This document shows, piece after piece, positions 53,513 through 62,768 of a stretch of 64,000 bases of DNA. This DNA is from Tistrella mobilis KA081020-065. GTDB lineage: Bacteria; Pseudomonadota; Alphaproteobacteria; Tistrellales; Tistrellaceae. The stretch covers positions 3,640,001 through 3,704,000 of the forward strand of contig NC_017956.1 of NCBI RefSeq assembly GCF_000264455.2, in the 5' to 3' direction. The position numbers were made by a program, and so were the translations under genes. The notes beneath the pieces were generated by a model. The model worked only from the letters and a program-made list of their open reading frames with translations, was not told the DNA's origin and did no database searches. Positions within the stretch are counted from its first letter, which is position 1, and each line of letters starts with the position of its first letter.

Positions 53513-54436
53513 TCAGGGCCTCGAACGGAAGCGTGAGGGGAGGGTTGCGGGGGCCAGGGCCGCCAGGGCCGCAAGCGAGATGAGGGCGAAGCCGGCAAGG
53601 TCGGTGGCGGCGGGCCGCTCGCCGAGCAGCAGCACCGAGGCGACCACCCCCACCGCCGGAACCAGCAGGGTGCCGAGCCCGGCAACGCTGGCCGGCAACC
53701 GGGCGACCGCCTGGAACCAGAGCAGGTAGGCGAGGGCCGAGCCGATCAGGGTGTTGTAGGCAAGGCCCAGCGCCGGCAGCAGATGCAGCCCGTCGCCCAT
53801 ATCCGCCCCGTCGAGCAGGAAGCCCAGCGTCACCGCCGCGGTGCCGGCCACCAGCTGCCAGGCGGCGATCGCGATCGGGTGGCCCTGGATCCGCGCCCGT
53901 TTGAGCCAGACCGTCCCCGCCGCCCAGCTGACGGCGGAACCGAGCGCGAAGATCACGCCCGACGGCAGGCCACCCGCCATCAGCGGCTGCATCAGTACGC
54001 CGAGACCGGCGATGCCGAGCAGAAGGGCCACGATCCGCCGCCGGTCCAGACGCTCGCCAAGGAACAGGCAGGCGAGCGCCGTTGCCCAGATCGGCATGGT
54101 ATAGGCACAGATCGCCGTGCGGCTGGTCGAGGTGCCGAGCTGGGCGAAGGCCGCGAGGATGCCGAAGCCGCCGGTGTTGAGCAGGCCGGCGATGGCAAGA
54201 TCCAGGCGCTGGCGGCGGCCTTCGATCCTGAGGCTGACGCCCTGCCTGCGGGCCACCGCCATCAGCACGGCCGCGGCGCAGCCGAACGACACCACACGCA
54301 GCGCCCAGGGTGAGAGATCCTGAAGCGCCAGCCGGCCCGCCGGCCAGTTCAGCCCCCAGACCACCGTCACCAGCAGCATCGAGGCGCGGGCGGCAAGATC
54401 GGTGCGCTGGCTTCCGGCCCCGGCCGCCGTGGTCAC
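53513..54436 (-). CDS. EamA/DMT superfamily transporter
   Basis: 307 residues with ten membrane helices in two EamA repeats (first starting VVWGLNWPAGRLAL, second FALGSAVSWAAGTVWLKRA). The end of repeat two has LVPAVGVVASVLLLGERP. DMT proteins usually export amino acids, drugs or metabolites. It overlaps the upstream GNAT gene by 4 bp (ATGA) and is 4 bp from the next, so the three products are made together. Confidence 0.9.
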   Translation of the reverse strand: MTTAAGAGSQRTDLAARASMLLVTVVWGLNWPAGRLALQDLSPWALRVVSFGCAAAVLMAVARRQGVSLRIEGRRQRLDLAIAGLLNTGGFGILAAFAQLGTSTSRTAICAYTMPIWATALACLFLGERLDRRRIVALLLGIAGLGVLMQPLMAGGLPSGVIFALGSAVSWAAGTVWLKRARIQGHPIAIAAWQLVAGTAAVTLGFLLDGADMGDGLHLLPALGLAYNTLIGSALAYLLWFQAVARLPASVAGLGTLLVPAVGVVASVLLLGERPAATDLAGFALISLAALAALAPATLPSRFRSRP

Positions 54437-55155
54437 GAGACGCCGAGCCGGGTGCGCTGCCGGCCCTCCGCATCGAAATTGGCGGGGTCGAGCCAGGCCA
54501 GATAGCGGGGCTTCAGCCGTGACCAGTCACCGTCGGTCATGCCGAACCAGGCCGTGTCGCGATTGGCGCCCTTCACCACCATGTGCTGGCGGAAGATGCC
54601 TTCGAAGGCGAAGCCGAAGCGTTCGGCCGCCCGCCGGGACGGGGCGTTGTCGGCATTGCACTTCCATTCGAAGCGGCGATAGCCCATCCGGAAGATCAGG
54701 TCGGCGAACAGGAACAGCGCTTCGGTCGCAACCCGGCTCCGCGCGATCGTCGGCCCCCACAGGATGCTGCCGATCTCGATCACGCCATGGGTGGTGTCGA
54801 TCCGCATCAGCGCCTGCCGGCCTTCGGCGCGGCCGGTCGCGCGGTCGATCACCGCGAAGAACAGGGGATCGGTCTTCGCCTGCGCCGCCTCTGCCCAGGC
54901 CTGAAAGGATGCCGCGTCCACGGGCGGTTCCTCGAACAGATAGCGGAAGCGCGCCTCCGCCCCCGGGGCGGCCGAGGCCTCGAACAGCGCCGCCGCATGG
55001 GTGGCGGCATTCAGCGGTTCAAGCCGGGCATAGAGCCCCTCGATCGGTGCCCGATCGGGGCGCGGCACGCCCGCCCAGGCCGAAAGATCGCGGGAGCGGG
55101 AAAGATCGGGGCCGGTGGTCTGGTCGGTGGCGGTGGTCTGGTCGGTGGCGGTCAT
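54433..55155 (-). CDS. RimJ/RimL-type GNAT acetyltransferase
   Basis: 240 residues. LYARLEPLNAATHAAALFEA at the start of the domain, IEIGSILWGPTIARSRVATEALFLF, and RRFEWKCNADNAPSRRAAERFGFAFEGIFRQHMVVKGANRDTAWFGM match the large RimJ/RimL-like group that acetylates protein N-termini or amines. The N-terminus includes a duplicated TDQTTA encoded by two 18-bp repeats around 55115-55152. First gene of the operon, divergent from a MocR regulator. Confidence 0.87.
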   Translation of the reverse strand: MTATDQTTATDQTTGPDLSRSRDLSAWAGVPRPDRAPIEGLYARLEPLNAATHAAALFEASAAPGAEARFRYLFEEPPVDAASFQAWAEAAQAKTDPLFFAVIDRATGRAEGRQALMRIDTTHGVIEIGSILWGPTIARSRVATEALFLFADLIFRMGYRRFEWKCNADNAPSRRAAERFGFAFEGIFRQHMVVKGANRDTAWFGMTDGDWSRLKPRYLAWLDPANFDAEGRQRTRLGVS

Positions 55156-55270
55156 GGCGCAAGCGTTCCACAGAATGATCCGGTTCCTGGAAATTGCGCC
55201 GCCAACAGGTCCGATGTAAACGTCCACTTCCGGAATATCTGGCAGACCAATCGTGAAAGGGAGGGCGGCA

Positions 55271-56674
55271 ATGGCGGCGATACCGGCCTGGCTGGCGCTG
55301 GACCGTGCGGCCGGTGATCTGGAGGGGCAGATCTATCGCAGCCTCCGCGACCGGATTCTCGACGGCCGGTTGACCGCGCCGCAAAGCCTGCCGCCCAGCC
55401 GGGCGCTGGCCGCGGCGCTGGGTGTCGCCCGCTCCACCGTGGTCAACGCCTATGACCGGCTGAAGGCCGAGGGCTATCTGGAGGGGCGCGCCGGCTCCGC
55501 CACCCGGGTCGCGGCGGTGGTGCCGCGCCCGGCAGCACCGGCGGCCATGACGGCCATCGCCCCCCTCCCGGGGGCCGGCGCACCGCGCCGCCGCTTCTCG
55601 CCCGGTGTGCCCGACCTCGGATCCTTCCCCTATGCCGATTGGGCGGCCTGTCTCAGGGCGGCGGCGCGATCGGTCCGCGCCACCGATCTGGGCTATGCCG
55701 GCACCGCCGGTCTGCCGGAGCTGCGCGCCCTGATCGTCGACCATGTCACGGCGGTGCGCGGTGTCTCGGCCACGCCCGAACGGGTGCTGATCCTGCCCTC
55801 CACCCGGGCGGCGGTCGACCTGCTCGCCCGGGTGCTGCTGCCGCCGGGCGGCACGGTCTGGATGGAAGAGCCGGGCTATGCCTCGGCGCGGGCGGTGTTT
55901 CAGGCGGCAGGCGCCCGGCTGGTACCGGTCGCCTGCGATGCACAGGGTATCGACGTCGCCGCCGCAGCCGGCACGGCGCCGCCCCGGCTGATCTACACCA
56001 CCCCCTCACACCAGTACCCGACGGGGGTGACCATGACTCTGCCACGCCGGCTGGCCCTGCTCGAAGCCGCACAAACCGCCGGTGCCGTGGTGGTCGAAGA
56101 CGATTACGACAGCGAGTTCCACTATGCCGGCCACCCCATCGCCGCCCTGCAGGGCATCGACCGGGCAGGCGTCGTGGTCTATCTCGGCACCTTCTCCAAA
56201 ACCCTGGCCCCGGGGCTTCGCGTCGCCTATCTGATCGCCCCGCCCGCCCTGCTGCCGGCGCTGGCAGAGGCCCATCGCCGTGGCGGTGCCGCGGTGTCGG
56301 GCCATGTCCAGGCGGCGCTTGCCCGCTTCATGCGCGACGGAAGGCTGCGCGCGCATCTGAGGCGGATGATCCCGGCCTATGCCGAACGCCGGGCCGCGGT
56401 TACGGCAGCCCTTGAGGCCCGCCTCGGCCATCTGCTGACGACCGGCCCCGCGGCAGAGGGCGGGCTGCAGCTCGCCAGCTGGTTCCACGACCCCGCCACC
56501 GACGATACCGCCGCCGCCCGCCGGCTCGCCGCCGAAGGCTACGGCCCCGAGCCGATGTCGGGCTTTCATCTGGGCCCGCCCCGGCCGGGCCTGCTGTTCG
56601 GCCTCGCCGATGTCGACCCCGCCCGCATCGATGCCGCCATGGCCCGGATCGCGGCGATTCTCGACGGCCGCTAG
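55271..56674 (+). CDS. MocR-type regulator (second in window)
   Basis: 467 residues. The GntR winged helix has ILDGRLTAPQSLPPSRALAAALGVARSTVVNAYDRL; the aminotransferase-like domain has YTTPSHQYPTGVTMTL, VEDDYDSEFHYAG and the PLP lysine in GTFSKTLAPGLRVAYL. ATG 55271 is chosen because AGGGAGG stands 8 bases upstream; an ATG at 55253 lacks one. It is divergent from the GNAT-EamA-GNAT operon, 115 bp apart, and probably controls it. PdxR-like control of PLP synthesis is possible but no pdx genes are near. Confidence 0.9.
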   Translation: MAAIPAWLALDRAAGDLEGQIYRSLRDRILDGRLTAPQSLPPSRALAAALGVARSTVVNAYDRLKAEGYLEGRAGSATRVAAVVPRPAAPAAMTAIAPLPGAGAPRRRFSPGVPDLGSFPYADWAACLRAAARSVRATDLGYAGTAGLPELRALIVDHVTAVRGVSATPERVLILPSTRAAVDLLARVLLPPGGTVWMEEPGYASARAVFQAAGARLVPVACDAQGIDVAAAAGTAPPRLIYTTPSHQYPTGVTMTLPRRLALLEAAQTAGAVVVEDDYDSEFHYAGHPIAALQGIDRAGVVVYLGTFSKTLAPGLRVAYLIAPPALLPALAEAHRRGGAAVSGHVQAALARFMRDGRLRAHLRRMIPAYAERRAAVTAALEARLGHLLTTGPAAEGGLQLASWFHDPATDDTAAARRLAAEGYGPEPMSGFHLGPPRPGLLFGLADVDPARIDAAMARIAAILDGR

Positions 56675-57609
56675 CTGCCGCCATGCCCTTCGATGCCACG
56701 CCCCTCGATAAACGGCCGGCGCTTCGTCAGCGCTGCCGCGCAATACTCCAGGAAGACATGCACCCGGCCGGATTTGCGCAGATCCGGATGGGTCAGCAGC
56801 CAGAGCCCGTCAGACAGCGCCTCGTCGGCGGGGCCCAGGCGGGCGAGATCGGGCAGGGCATCGCCCACCAGGCAGGGCAGCCAGCCGGCGCCCAGCCCCG
56901 CGGCCAGCGTTGCCGCCATGCCCTGCACCGTGTTGGTCCGGAACACGATCCGTTCCGCCGGCACCCGGGTCTCGAGATGACGGTTGGCTTTCAGCCCGGC
57001 CAGCTCGTCGCAATAGGCGGCCCAGGCAAGATCGTCGGGCATGTGGCCGCCCGCCTCGTCATGGGCGCGGCGCTGGCGATAGGGCGCCCAGGCGATGCGC
57101 GCCACGCGCCGTCCGACCAGGTTTTCGGGCGGGTCGTCGGTCGCGCGCAGCGCCACGTCGCTTTCGCCGCGGGCAAGGTTGAGCGCGCCGTTGCCGACCA
57201 CCACCTCGACCCGCGCGCCCGGATGCAGCGCGGTGAAGCCGGCCAGCACCGGCGGCAGCAGCCAGGTTGCGAAAGTGTCGCTGGTCGCAATCCGGATCTC
57301 CCCCGCCTCGTCCTGGTCCTGACCGGTGATCCGGCGGGTGACCGAGACGATGTCGACCTCCAGACGCTGGGCCAGCGCCACAAGTTCTTCGCCCGCCGGG
57401 GTCGGGACATAGCCGCTGCGCCGGCGTTCGAACAGCGGCCGGTCGAGCACGGCTTCGATCTCGCCCAGGCGGCGGAAGGCGGTGGAGGTGTTGATGCCGA
57501 TCCGGCCGGCCGCCGCCGCCAGGTTGCCGGCTTCCCCGATCACCTTCACGATGCGCAGATCGTCCCAGGACAGTTTTTTCAGCGGGTCGTTCAAGGGCGG
57601 GTCTCGCAT
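56671..57609 (-). CDS. LysR family transcriptional regulator
   Basis: 312 residues. The HTH reads [57 protein letters not shown], and an effector domain starts with [20 protein letters not shown]. The sequence looks like the group related to VtlR/GcvA regulators. It is divergent from hisB with a 137-bp gap holding three GAATTT boxes, but there is no reason beyond position to link it to histidine. Its 3' end overlaps that of the MocR gene by 4 bp. Confidence 0.88.
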   Translation of the reverse strand: MRDPPLNDPLKKLSWDDLRIVKVIGEAGNLAAAAGRIGINTSTAFRRLGEIEAVLDRPLFERRRSGYVPTPAGEELVALAQRLEVDIVSVTRRITGQDQDEAGEIRIATSDTFATWLLPPVLAGFTALHPGARVEVVVGNGALNLARGESDVALRATDDPPENLVGRRVARIAWAPYRQRRAHDEAGGHMPDDLAWAAYCDELAGLKANRHLETRVPAERIVFRTNTVQGMAATLAAGLGAGWLPCLVGDALPDLARLGPADEALSDGLWLLTHPDLRKSGRVHVFLEYCAAALTKRRPFIEGRGIEGHGGS

Positions 57610-57652
57610 CGCAGACGGGTCACCCGCATCATAGCGCGCCCTGCGGCTGCCT

Positions 57653-57702
57653 GCGAATTTGCACCGCAACGAATTTCAATTGGGTTTTCCCGCGGAATTT
57701 CA
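57653..57702. promoter_or_regulatory. Three GAATTT boxes between the LysR gene and hisB
   Basis: GCGAATTT at 57653-57660, CGAATTTCA at 57670-57678 and GGAATTTCA at 57694-57702 are direct repeats in an AT-rich stretch of a GC-rich genome, 45-94 bp upstream of hisB. They may be regulator sites or promoter elements. Confidence 0.4.
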
Positions 57703-57746
57703 TACATCTACACCGCACCTGCGGCGACGATCCCAGTGGAGACGAG

Positions 57747-58352
57747 ATGAGCGAGCGCACCGCCACGATCACGCGCAACACCCGTGAGACCCGGATTTCC
57801 GTGACCGTCGATCTCGACGGCCAGGGCCGCTACGACGTGAAGACCGGCATCGGCTTTCTCGACCACATGCTGGAACAGCTTTCGCGCCATGGCCTGATCG
57901 ACCTCACCCTGCGTGCCGAAGGCGACCTGCATATCGATTTCCACCACACCACCGAGGATACCGGCATCGCCATCGGCGAGGCGGTGGCGAAGGCGCTGGG
58001 CGACCGGCGCGGCATCACCCGCTACGCCCATGCCTATATCCCGATGGACGAGACCCTGACCCGGGTGGCGCTCGACCTGTCCAACCGGCCCTATCTGATC
58101 TGGAAGGTGAATTTCACCCGCGACAAGCTGGGCGAGATGGACACCGAGCTCTTCAAGGAGTGGTTCCAGGCCTTCGCCCAGGCGGCCGGGGTAACGCTGC
58201 ACGTGGAAAATCTCTACGGCGAGAACAATCACCATATCGTCGAGTCGTGCTATAAGGGTCTGGCTCGGGCGCTGCGCCAGGCGATCTCGATCGACCCGCG
58301 CGCGGCCGGCTCGGTGCCCTCGACCAAGGGCGTGCTCGGCGGCTCGCTCTGA
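57747..58352 (+). CDS. hisB: Imidazoleglycerol-phosphate dehydratase
   Basis: 201 residues, monofunctional (no phosphatase domain). [32 protein letters not shown] and [27 protein letters not shown] supply the metal-binding histidines, and [18 protein letters not shown] the repeat. It makes imidazole-acetol phosphate in step seven of histidine synthesis. GGAGA precedes the ATG. It is the first gene of the his operon. Confidence 0.96.
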   Translation: MSERTATITRNTRETRISVTVDLDGQGRYDVKTGIGFLDHMLEQLSRHGLIDLTLRAEGDLHIDFHHTTEDTGIAIGEAVAKALGDRRGITRYAHAYIPMDETLTRVALDLSNRPYLIWKVNFTRDKLGEMDTELFKEWFQAFAQAAGVTLHVENLYGENNHHIVESCYKGLARALRQAISIDPRAAGSVPSTKGVLGGSL

Positions 58353-58392
58353 CCTCTTCCGTCCGTCACACCCTTCCCTCATCCCGAAGCCC

Positions 58393-58851
58393 ATGCGCAT
58401 CTATTCGGTCCATGTCCCCCCTCTGGTCAGCCCGGTCGACCGCGCCCGCGTCGTCGCCGAGGGCTTTTCGTGGGCGGCCTTCGTGCTGGGGGTGCTCTGG
58501 GCGCTCTGGCACCGGCAATGGGCGGCAGCCGCGGCGATCCTGGTGGCAGGCATGGTGCTGGCGGGGGGTCTGGGGGCGGTCGGCGCCGGGGAGGCCACCG
58601 TCACCATCGCCGCCGTGGCGGTAAATGCGATCTACGGCGTCGTCGCCAACGATCTTCGCCGCCGGCGCTACGACCGTCTGGGCTGGCGCGAGATCGGCCC
58701 GATCGCCGCGGATGACGCCGACGAGGCGCTGTACAAGGCCGCGATCCTGCATCGCGACGCCGCCATCCGCCGCGATGCACGCGGCTACGACCAGGGAGGG
58801 CGGGGCCCCGCGCCCGGTGCCTTCGGCCACGCCGGGGGCCTCGGCGTCTGA
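58393..58851 (+). CDS. DUF2628 membrane protein in the his operon
   Basis: 152 residues with two or three hydrophobic helices (FSWAAFVLGVLWALWHRQWAAAA; LVAGMVLAGGLGAVGAG) and a cytosolic tail containing YDRLGWREIGPIAADDADEAL. The pattern matches DUF2628 proteins, which sit between hisB and hisH in many alphaproteobacteria. There is no proven role. It is 40 bp after hisB and 141 bp before hisH. Confidence 0.82.
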   Translation: MRIYSVHVPPLVSPVDRARVVAEGFSWAAFVLGVLWALWHRQWAAAAAILVAGMVLAGGLGAVGAGEATVTIAAVAVNAIYGVVANDLRRRRYDRLGWREIGPIAADDADEALYKAAILHRDAAIRRDARGYDQGGRGPAPGAFGHAGGLGV

Positions 58852-58992
58852 GGGCCTGACGGCCCCGGCGCCCGGGCCCCGAAACCAGACCGGTCGCCCC
58901 CACCCGGAAGCGACCTCGGCCTCTGTGCCGGCCCCCGCCCGGCTGTCTGATCCGGCCACGACCCAGTCTGGCCCCTCTACCCGGAAGCACCT

Positions 58993-59637
58993 ATGAACAT
59001 CGTCGTCATCGATTACGGCTCCGGCAACCTCAGGTCTGCCGCCAAGGCCTTCGCCCATGCCGCAGACGAGGCCGGGATGGCCGCCGAGGTGCTGGTGAGT
59101 GCCGATCCCGCCCGCATCCTGGCGGCCGACCGGCTGGTTCTGCCCGGCCAGGGCGCCTTCGCCGATTGCCGGGCGGGGCTGGACGGTGCCGACGGTCTGG
59201 CCGAGGCGCTGACCGAGGCGGTCACCACCCGCGGCACACCCTTTTTCGGCATCTGCGTCGGCATGCAGCTGCTCGCCACCAGCGGCTTCGAGCACCGCGT
59301 CACCCCCGGGCTCGACTGGATCGGCGGCCGGGTGGAGGCGCTGGCGCCGTCGGATCCCGCGCTCAAGATCCCGCATATGGGCTGGAACGCGCTCGATTTC
59401 GAACCGGGCCGCCATCCGGTGCTGGCCGGGGTGGAGCCGGGGGCGCATGTCTATTTCGTGCATTCCTATGCCATGACCGTCGATGATCCGGCGCATCTGC
59501 TCGCCACCGCCGACTATGGCGGCCGGGTGACGGCGATCGTCGGCCGCGACAATCTGATCGGCACCCAGTTCCATCCGGAAAAGAGCCAGGCGGTGGGCCA
59601 GAGGCTGATCGCCGGCTTTCTGCGCTGGCGGCCCTGA
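58993..59637 (+). CDS. hisH: Imidazole glycerol phosphate synthase glutaminase subunit
   Basis: 214 residues. [16 protein letters not shown] at the start, the nucleophilic cysteine in [10 protein letters not shown] and the His-Glu pair in [13 protein letters not shown] make a complete class I glutaminase triad. YFVHSYAM is conserved. It supplies ammonia to HisF, encoded two genes downstream. Confidence 0.96.
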   Translation: MNIVVIDYGSGNLRSAAKAFAHAADEAGMAAEVLVSADPARILAADRLVLPGQGAFADCRAGLDGADGLAEALTEAVTTRGTPFFGICVGMQLLATSGFEHRVTPGLDWIGGRVEALAPSDPALKIPHMGWNALDFEPGRHPVLAGVEPGAHVYFVHSYAMTVDDPAHLLATADYGGRVTAIVGRDNLIGTQFHPEKSQAVGQRLIAGFLRWRP

Positions 59638-59707
59638 GCGGCCCGGCCTCGCATCTGCAGGCAAAGCTTCCTTCCGACTTCCGCGACTTCGACAGGACGA
59701 CAGCCCC

Positions 59708-60439
59708 GTGATCATCTATCCCGCCATCGATCTGAAGGACGGCGCCTGCGTGCGTCTGGTGCAGGGCGACATGGACCGTGCCACGGTCTTCGCCGACGAT
59801 CCCGGCGCCCAGGCCGCCCGTTTCCGCGACCAGGGTTTCGCATGGCTGCATGTGGTGGATCTGAACGGCGCCTTCGCCGGCCGGCCGGTGAATGCGGCCG
59901 CGGTAGAGGCGATCGTGAAGGCGGTGGATCTGCCGGTGCAGCTGGGCGGCGGCATCCGCGATCTCGCCACCGTCGAGGACTGGCTGTCCCGCGGCCTGGC
60001 GCGGGTGATCCTCGGTACGATCGCGGTGCGCGATCCGGCGCTGGTGCGCGAGGCCTGCCGGCTGTTCCCGGGCAAGGTCGCGGTCGGCATCGATGCCCGT
60101 GACGGCATGGTCGCGGTCGAAGGCTGGGCCGAGACCTCGACCATGAGCGCGGTGGATCTGGGCCTCGCCTTCGAAGATGCCGGTGCCGCCGCGATCATCT
60201 ACACCGATATCGGCCGCGACGGCACGCTGCAGGGCCATGATGCCGAACAGACCGCGCGCCTGGCCGAGCGGCTGACCACCCCGGTCATCGCCAGCGGCGG
60301 CGTCGCCTCGATCGACGACATCCGCGCGATCAAGGCGGTGGAACATCGCGGCGTCGCCGGCGTGGTCACCGGCCGCGCGCTTTATGACGGCCGGCTGGAT
60401 CCCGCCGCGGCCCTGGCGGTGGCTGCCGGCCGCGCCTGA
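59708..60439 (+). CDS. hisA: ProFAR isomerase
   Basis: 243 residues. TIM barrel enzyme converting ProFAR to [24 protein letters not shown] has the first catalytic Asp, VQLGGGIRD the phosphate site and [13 protein letters not shown] the second Asp. The start is a GTG at 59708, since the family begins at I-I-Y-P and no closer ATG exists. It lies 70 bp after hisH. Confidence 0.96.
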   Translation: MIIYPAIDLKDGACVRLVQGDMDRATVFADDPGAQAARFRDQGFAWLHVVDLNGAFAGRPVNAAAVEAIVKAVDLPVQLGGGIRDLATVEDWLSRGLARVILGTIAVRDPALVREACRLFPGKVAVGIDARDGMVAVEGWAETSTMSAVDLGLAFEDAGAAAIIYTDIGRDGTLQGHDAEQTARLAERLTTPVIASGGVASIDDIRAIKAVEHRGVAGVVTGRALYDGRLDPAAALAVAAGRA

Positions 60440-60493
60440 TCCGACCCTGCCTTCTTCCCACGCGGACGTCCCTTTCCTGCCAAGGACCCGGCC

Positions 60494-61261
60494 ATGCTGA
60501 AGACCCGCATCATTCCCTGCCTGGACGTGAAGGACGGCCGCGTGGTCAAGGGCGTCAACTTCGTCGGCCTGCGCGATGCCGGTGATCCGGTCGAACAGGC
60601 CCGGCTCTACGATGCCGCCGGCGCCGACGAACTCACCTTCCTCGACATCACCGCCTCGCACGAGAACCGCGGCACCATCCTGGATGTCGTCGCCCGCACG
60701 GCCGAACATTGCTTCATGCCGGTGACGGTGGGCGGCGGCGTGCGGGCGCTGGAGGATATCCGCGCCCTGCTGCTGGCCGGTGCCGACAAGGTCTCGATCA
60801 ACTCCGCCGCCGTCGCCCGCCCCGAACTGGTCGCCGAAGCCGCCGGCAAGTTCGGCAGCCAGTGCATCGTGGTCGCGATCGATGCCAAGCTGGGCGACAG
60901 CGGCCGCTTCGAGATCTTCACCCATGGCGGACGCAAGCCCACCGGCATCGATGCGGTCGACTGGGCGGTCCGGATGGCGGAGTACGGCGCCGGCGAGCTG
61001 CTGGTGACCTCGATGGACCGCGACGGCACCCGGGCGGGTTTCGACCTGCCGCTGACCCGCGCCATGGCCGATGCGGTCACGGTGCCGGTGATCGCCAGCG
61101 GCGGTGTCGGCACGCTCGACCATCTGGTCGAAGGGGTGCGCGAAGGCCATGCCTCGGCGGTGCTGGCCGCCTCGATCTTCCATTTCGGCCAGCACACCAT
61201 CGCCGAGGCCAAGCAGCATATGGCCGCGGCGGGCATCCCTGTGCGCCTGCCGGGCCAGTAA
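60494..61261 (+). CDS. hisF: Imidazole glycerol phosphate synthase cyclase subunit
   Basis: 255 residues. [20 protein letters not shown] with the catalytic Asp, [20 protein letters not shown] and [15 protein letters not shown] with the second Asp mark HisF. It joins ammonia to PRFAR to give imidazole glycerol phosphate and AICAR. It lies 54 bp after hisA and 115 bp before hisI. Confidence 0.96.
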   Translation: MLKTRIIPCLDVKDGRVVKGVNFVGLRDAGDPVEQARLYDAAGADELTFLDITASHENRGTILDVVARTAEHCFMPVTVGGGVRALEDIRALLLAGADKVSINSAAVARPELVAEAAGKFGSQCIVVAIDAKLGDSGRFEIFTHGGRKPTGIDAVDWAVRMAEYGAGELLVTSMDRDGTRAGFDLPLTRAMADAVTVPVIASGGVGTLDHLVEGVREGHASAVLAASIFHFGQHTIAEAKQHMAAAGIPVRLPGQ

Positions 61262-61311
61262 GCCTGCGCCGAAACCTCGCGCTCTTGATGAATATCCCAT
61301 GACGGCGGCGT

Positions 61312-61346
61312 ATCTGGTTGGAACCAGATTGCAACTGTCATAATTT
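61312..61346 (+). promoter_or_regulatory. Internal promoter with palindrome before hisI
   Basis: ATCTGGTT (61312-61319), GG, AACCAGAT (61322-61329) is a perfect 18-bp palindrome. A sigma-70-like promoter overlaps it: TTGGAA (61318-61323), 17 bases, TAATTT (61341-61346). Start of transcription would be near 61353, 24 bp before hisI. The surrounding 115-bp gap is AT-richer than the operon. A repressor bound to the palindrome would cover the -35 box. Confidence 0.6.
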
Positions 61347-61376
61347 TCCCTCTGTTGTTCCAAGGAACCGCATCCC

Positions 61377-61835
61377 ATGTGCTCCACCCACGACACCGAT
61401 GCGACCGTGCCGGCCGCTGCCGGCGCTGCGGACCGCTTCGACGCGGCGGTGGCGCGCATCCATTTCAACGGCGACGGTCTGGTTCCGGCCATCGCCCAGG
61501 ATGCCGCGACCGGCGAGGTCTTGATGATGGCCTGGATGAACGAGGCGGCGGTGCGCGAGACGCTGGCCACCCGCCGCGGCGTCTATTGGTCGCGGTCCCG
61601 CAAGGGGCTGTGGCGCAAGGGCGAAAGTTCCGGCCAGATGCAACACCTGAAGGCGTTCCGTATCGACTGCGACGGCGATACGGTGCTGCTGCTGGTGAAC
61701 CAGCAGGGCGTCGCCTGCCACACCGGCCGGCGGAGCTGTTTTTTCGACGAGGTGAACCCGGAGACCGGCGACATCACCACCATCATGACCCCAGAGATCG
61801 ACCCGGAGACGCTGTATGGCCGACGGACGGACTGA
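61377..61835 (+). CDS. hisI: Phosphoribosyl-AMP cyclohydrolase
   Basis: 152 residues, single-function His[41 protein letters not shown] leads to the metal site [16 protein letters not shown] and [13 protein letters not shown], with the zinc cysteines. About 25 unconserved residues come first. It opens the ring of PR-AMP in step three. It overlaps hisE by 20 bp. Confidence 0.95.
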   Translation: MCSTHDTDATVPAAAGAADRFDAAVARIHFNGDGLVPAIAQDAATGEVLMMAWMNEAAVRETLATRRGVYWSRSRKGLWRKGESSGQMQHLKAFRIDCDGDTVLLLVNQQGVACHTGRRSCFFDEVNPETGDITTIMTPEIDPETLYGRRTD

Positions 61836-62190
61836 CACCATCAAGACAAAGAACGACACCGCCGGCCAGACCGACTGGGACGTGCTCGACCGCCTTGTGA
61901 CCACCATCCGGTCGCGCAAGGGGGCCGATCCGTCCAGCTCGTATGTCGCCAAGCTGCTGGGCAAGGGCCGGCTGAAGATGGCCCAGAAGGTGGGTGAAGA
62001 AGCGGTCGAGGTCGCTATCGCCGCGGTCGCCCAGGACAAGGACGCGCTGATCGACGAAAGCGCTGATCTGCTTTTCCACCTGATGGTGCTCTGGGCCGAT
62101 GCCGGCCTCGACCCGGCCGATGTGATGGCCACGCTCGGCCGCCGCGAGGGCCGTTCGGGCATCGACGAGAAGAAGAACCGCAAGAACTGA
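61816..62190 (+). CDS. hisE: Phosphoribosyl-ATP pyrophosphatase
   Basis: 124 residues. MazG-like helical enzyme for step two of histidine synthesis. SSYVAKLLGKGRLKMAQKVGEEAVEVAIAAVAQDKDALIDESADLLFHLMVLW carries the acidic Mg2+ ligands. It starts inside hisI, 20 bp before its stop, so the two are translationally coupled; in many bacteria they are fused. The extreme C-terminus is basic. Confidence 0.95.
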   Translation: MADGRTDTIKTKNDTAGQTDWDVLDRLVTTIRSRKGADPSSSYVAKLLGKGRLKMAQKVGEEAVEVAIAAVAQDKDALIDESADLLFHLMVLWADAGLDPADVMATLGRREGRSGIDEKKNRKN

Positions 62191-62303
62191 AGACGCCGGG
62201 GCCAGGCCGGACACCCGGGCGTGGCGGCCGGGGTTGACGAACCGGGGCGGCACACCGGAACATGGCGGCCGACCTCAGACCGTCCATCCGGAGCCGCCCT
62301 CCC

Positions 62304-62672
62304 ATGGCCTATGATCCGAACAACATCTTCGCCCGCATACTGCGCGGCGAGCTGCCCTGCAAGACCGTCTACGAAGACGAGCATGTGCTCGCCTTCAGCG
62401 ACATCCGGCCGCTTGCCGATGTCCATGTGCTGGTGATCCCGAAGGGCGCCTATGTCTCGCTCGACGATTTCACCGCCGGGGCAGGCCCCGAGGTGGTCGG
62501 TCACTTCTTCAAGGTGGTGGGCGAAATCGCCCGCATCACCGGTGTCGCCGAAACCGGCTATCGGATCATCTCCAACATCGGCGCCCATGGCCATCAGGAG
62601 GTGCCGCACCTCCATGTGCATGTGATCGGCGGCCGGCCGCTGGGCCGGATGCTGCCCGACGCCCGCGGCTGA
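62304..62672 (+). CDS. HIT family (HINT-like) nucleotide hydrolase
   Basis: 122 residues. NNIFARILRGELPCKTVYEDEHVLAFSDIRPLADVHVLVIPKG and the histidine triad HLHVHVIGG place it in the HINT branch, which removes amines from AMP. HIT genes commonly follow hisE in alphaproteobacteria, so it belongs to the his transcript. The start at 62304 (MAYDPNN) matches the family; a longer in-frame start at 62262 adds non-family residues. Confidence 0.93.
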   Translation: MAYDPNNIFARILRGELPCKTVYEDEHVLAFSDIRPLADVHVLVIPKGAYVSLDDFTAGAGPEVVGHFFKVVGEIARITGVAETGYRIISNIGAHGHQEVPHLHVHVIGGRPLGRMLPDARG

Positions 62673-62692
62673 CGGTGCGACCGGCCTGACGC

Positions 62693-62721
62693 AACGGCGG
62701 ATACCCCTGGTGTCCGCCGTT
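62693..62721 (+). terminator. Terminator of the his operon
   Basis: AACGGCGGA (62693-62701) pairs with TCCGCCGTT (62713-62721) over an 11-base loop, running into TTTT (62720-62723). It is 21 bp after the HIT gene stop. Confidence 0.8.
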
Positions 62722-62768
62722 TTCCGTTCGGCCGACCGGAGATGATGGCAAAAGAGGGAATGACGGGG

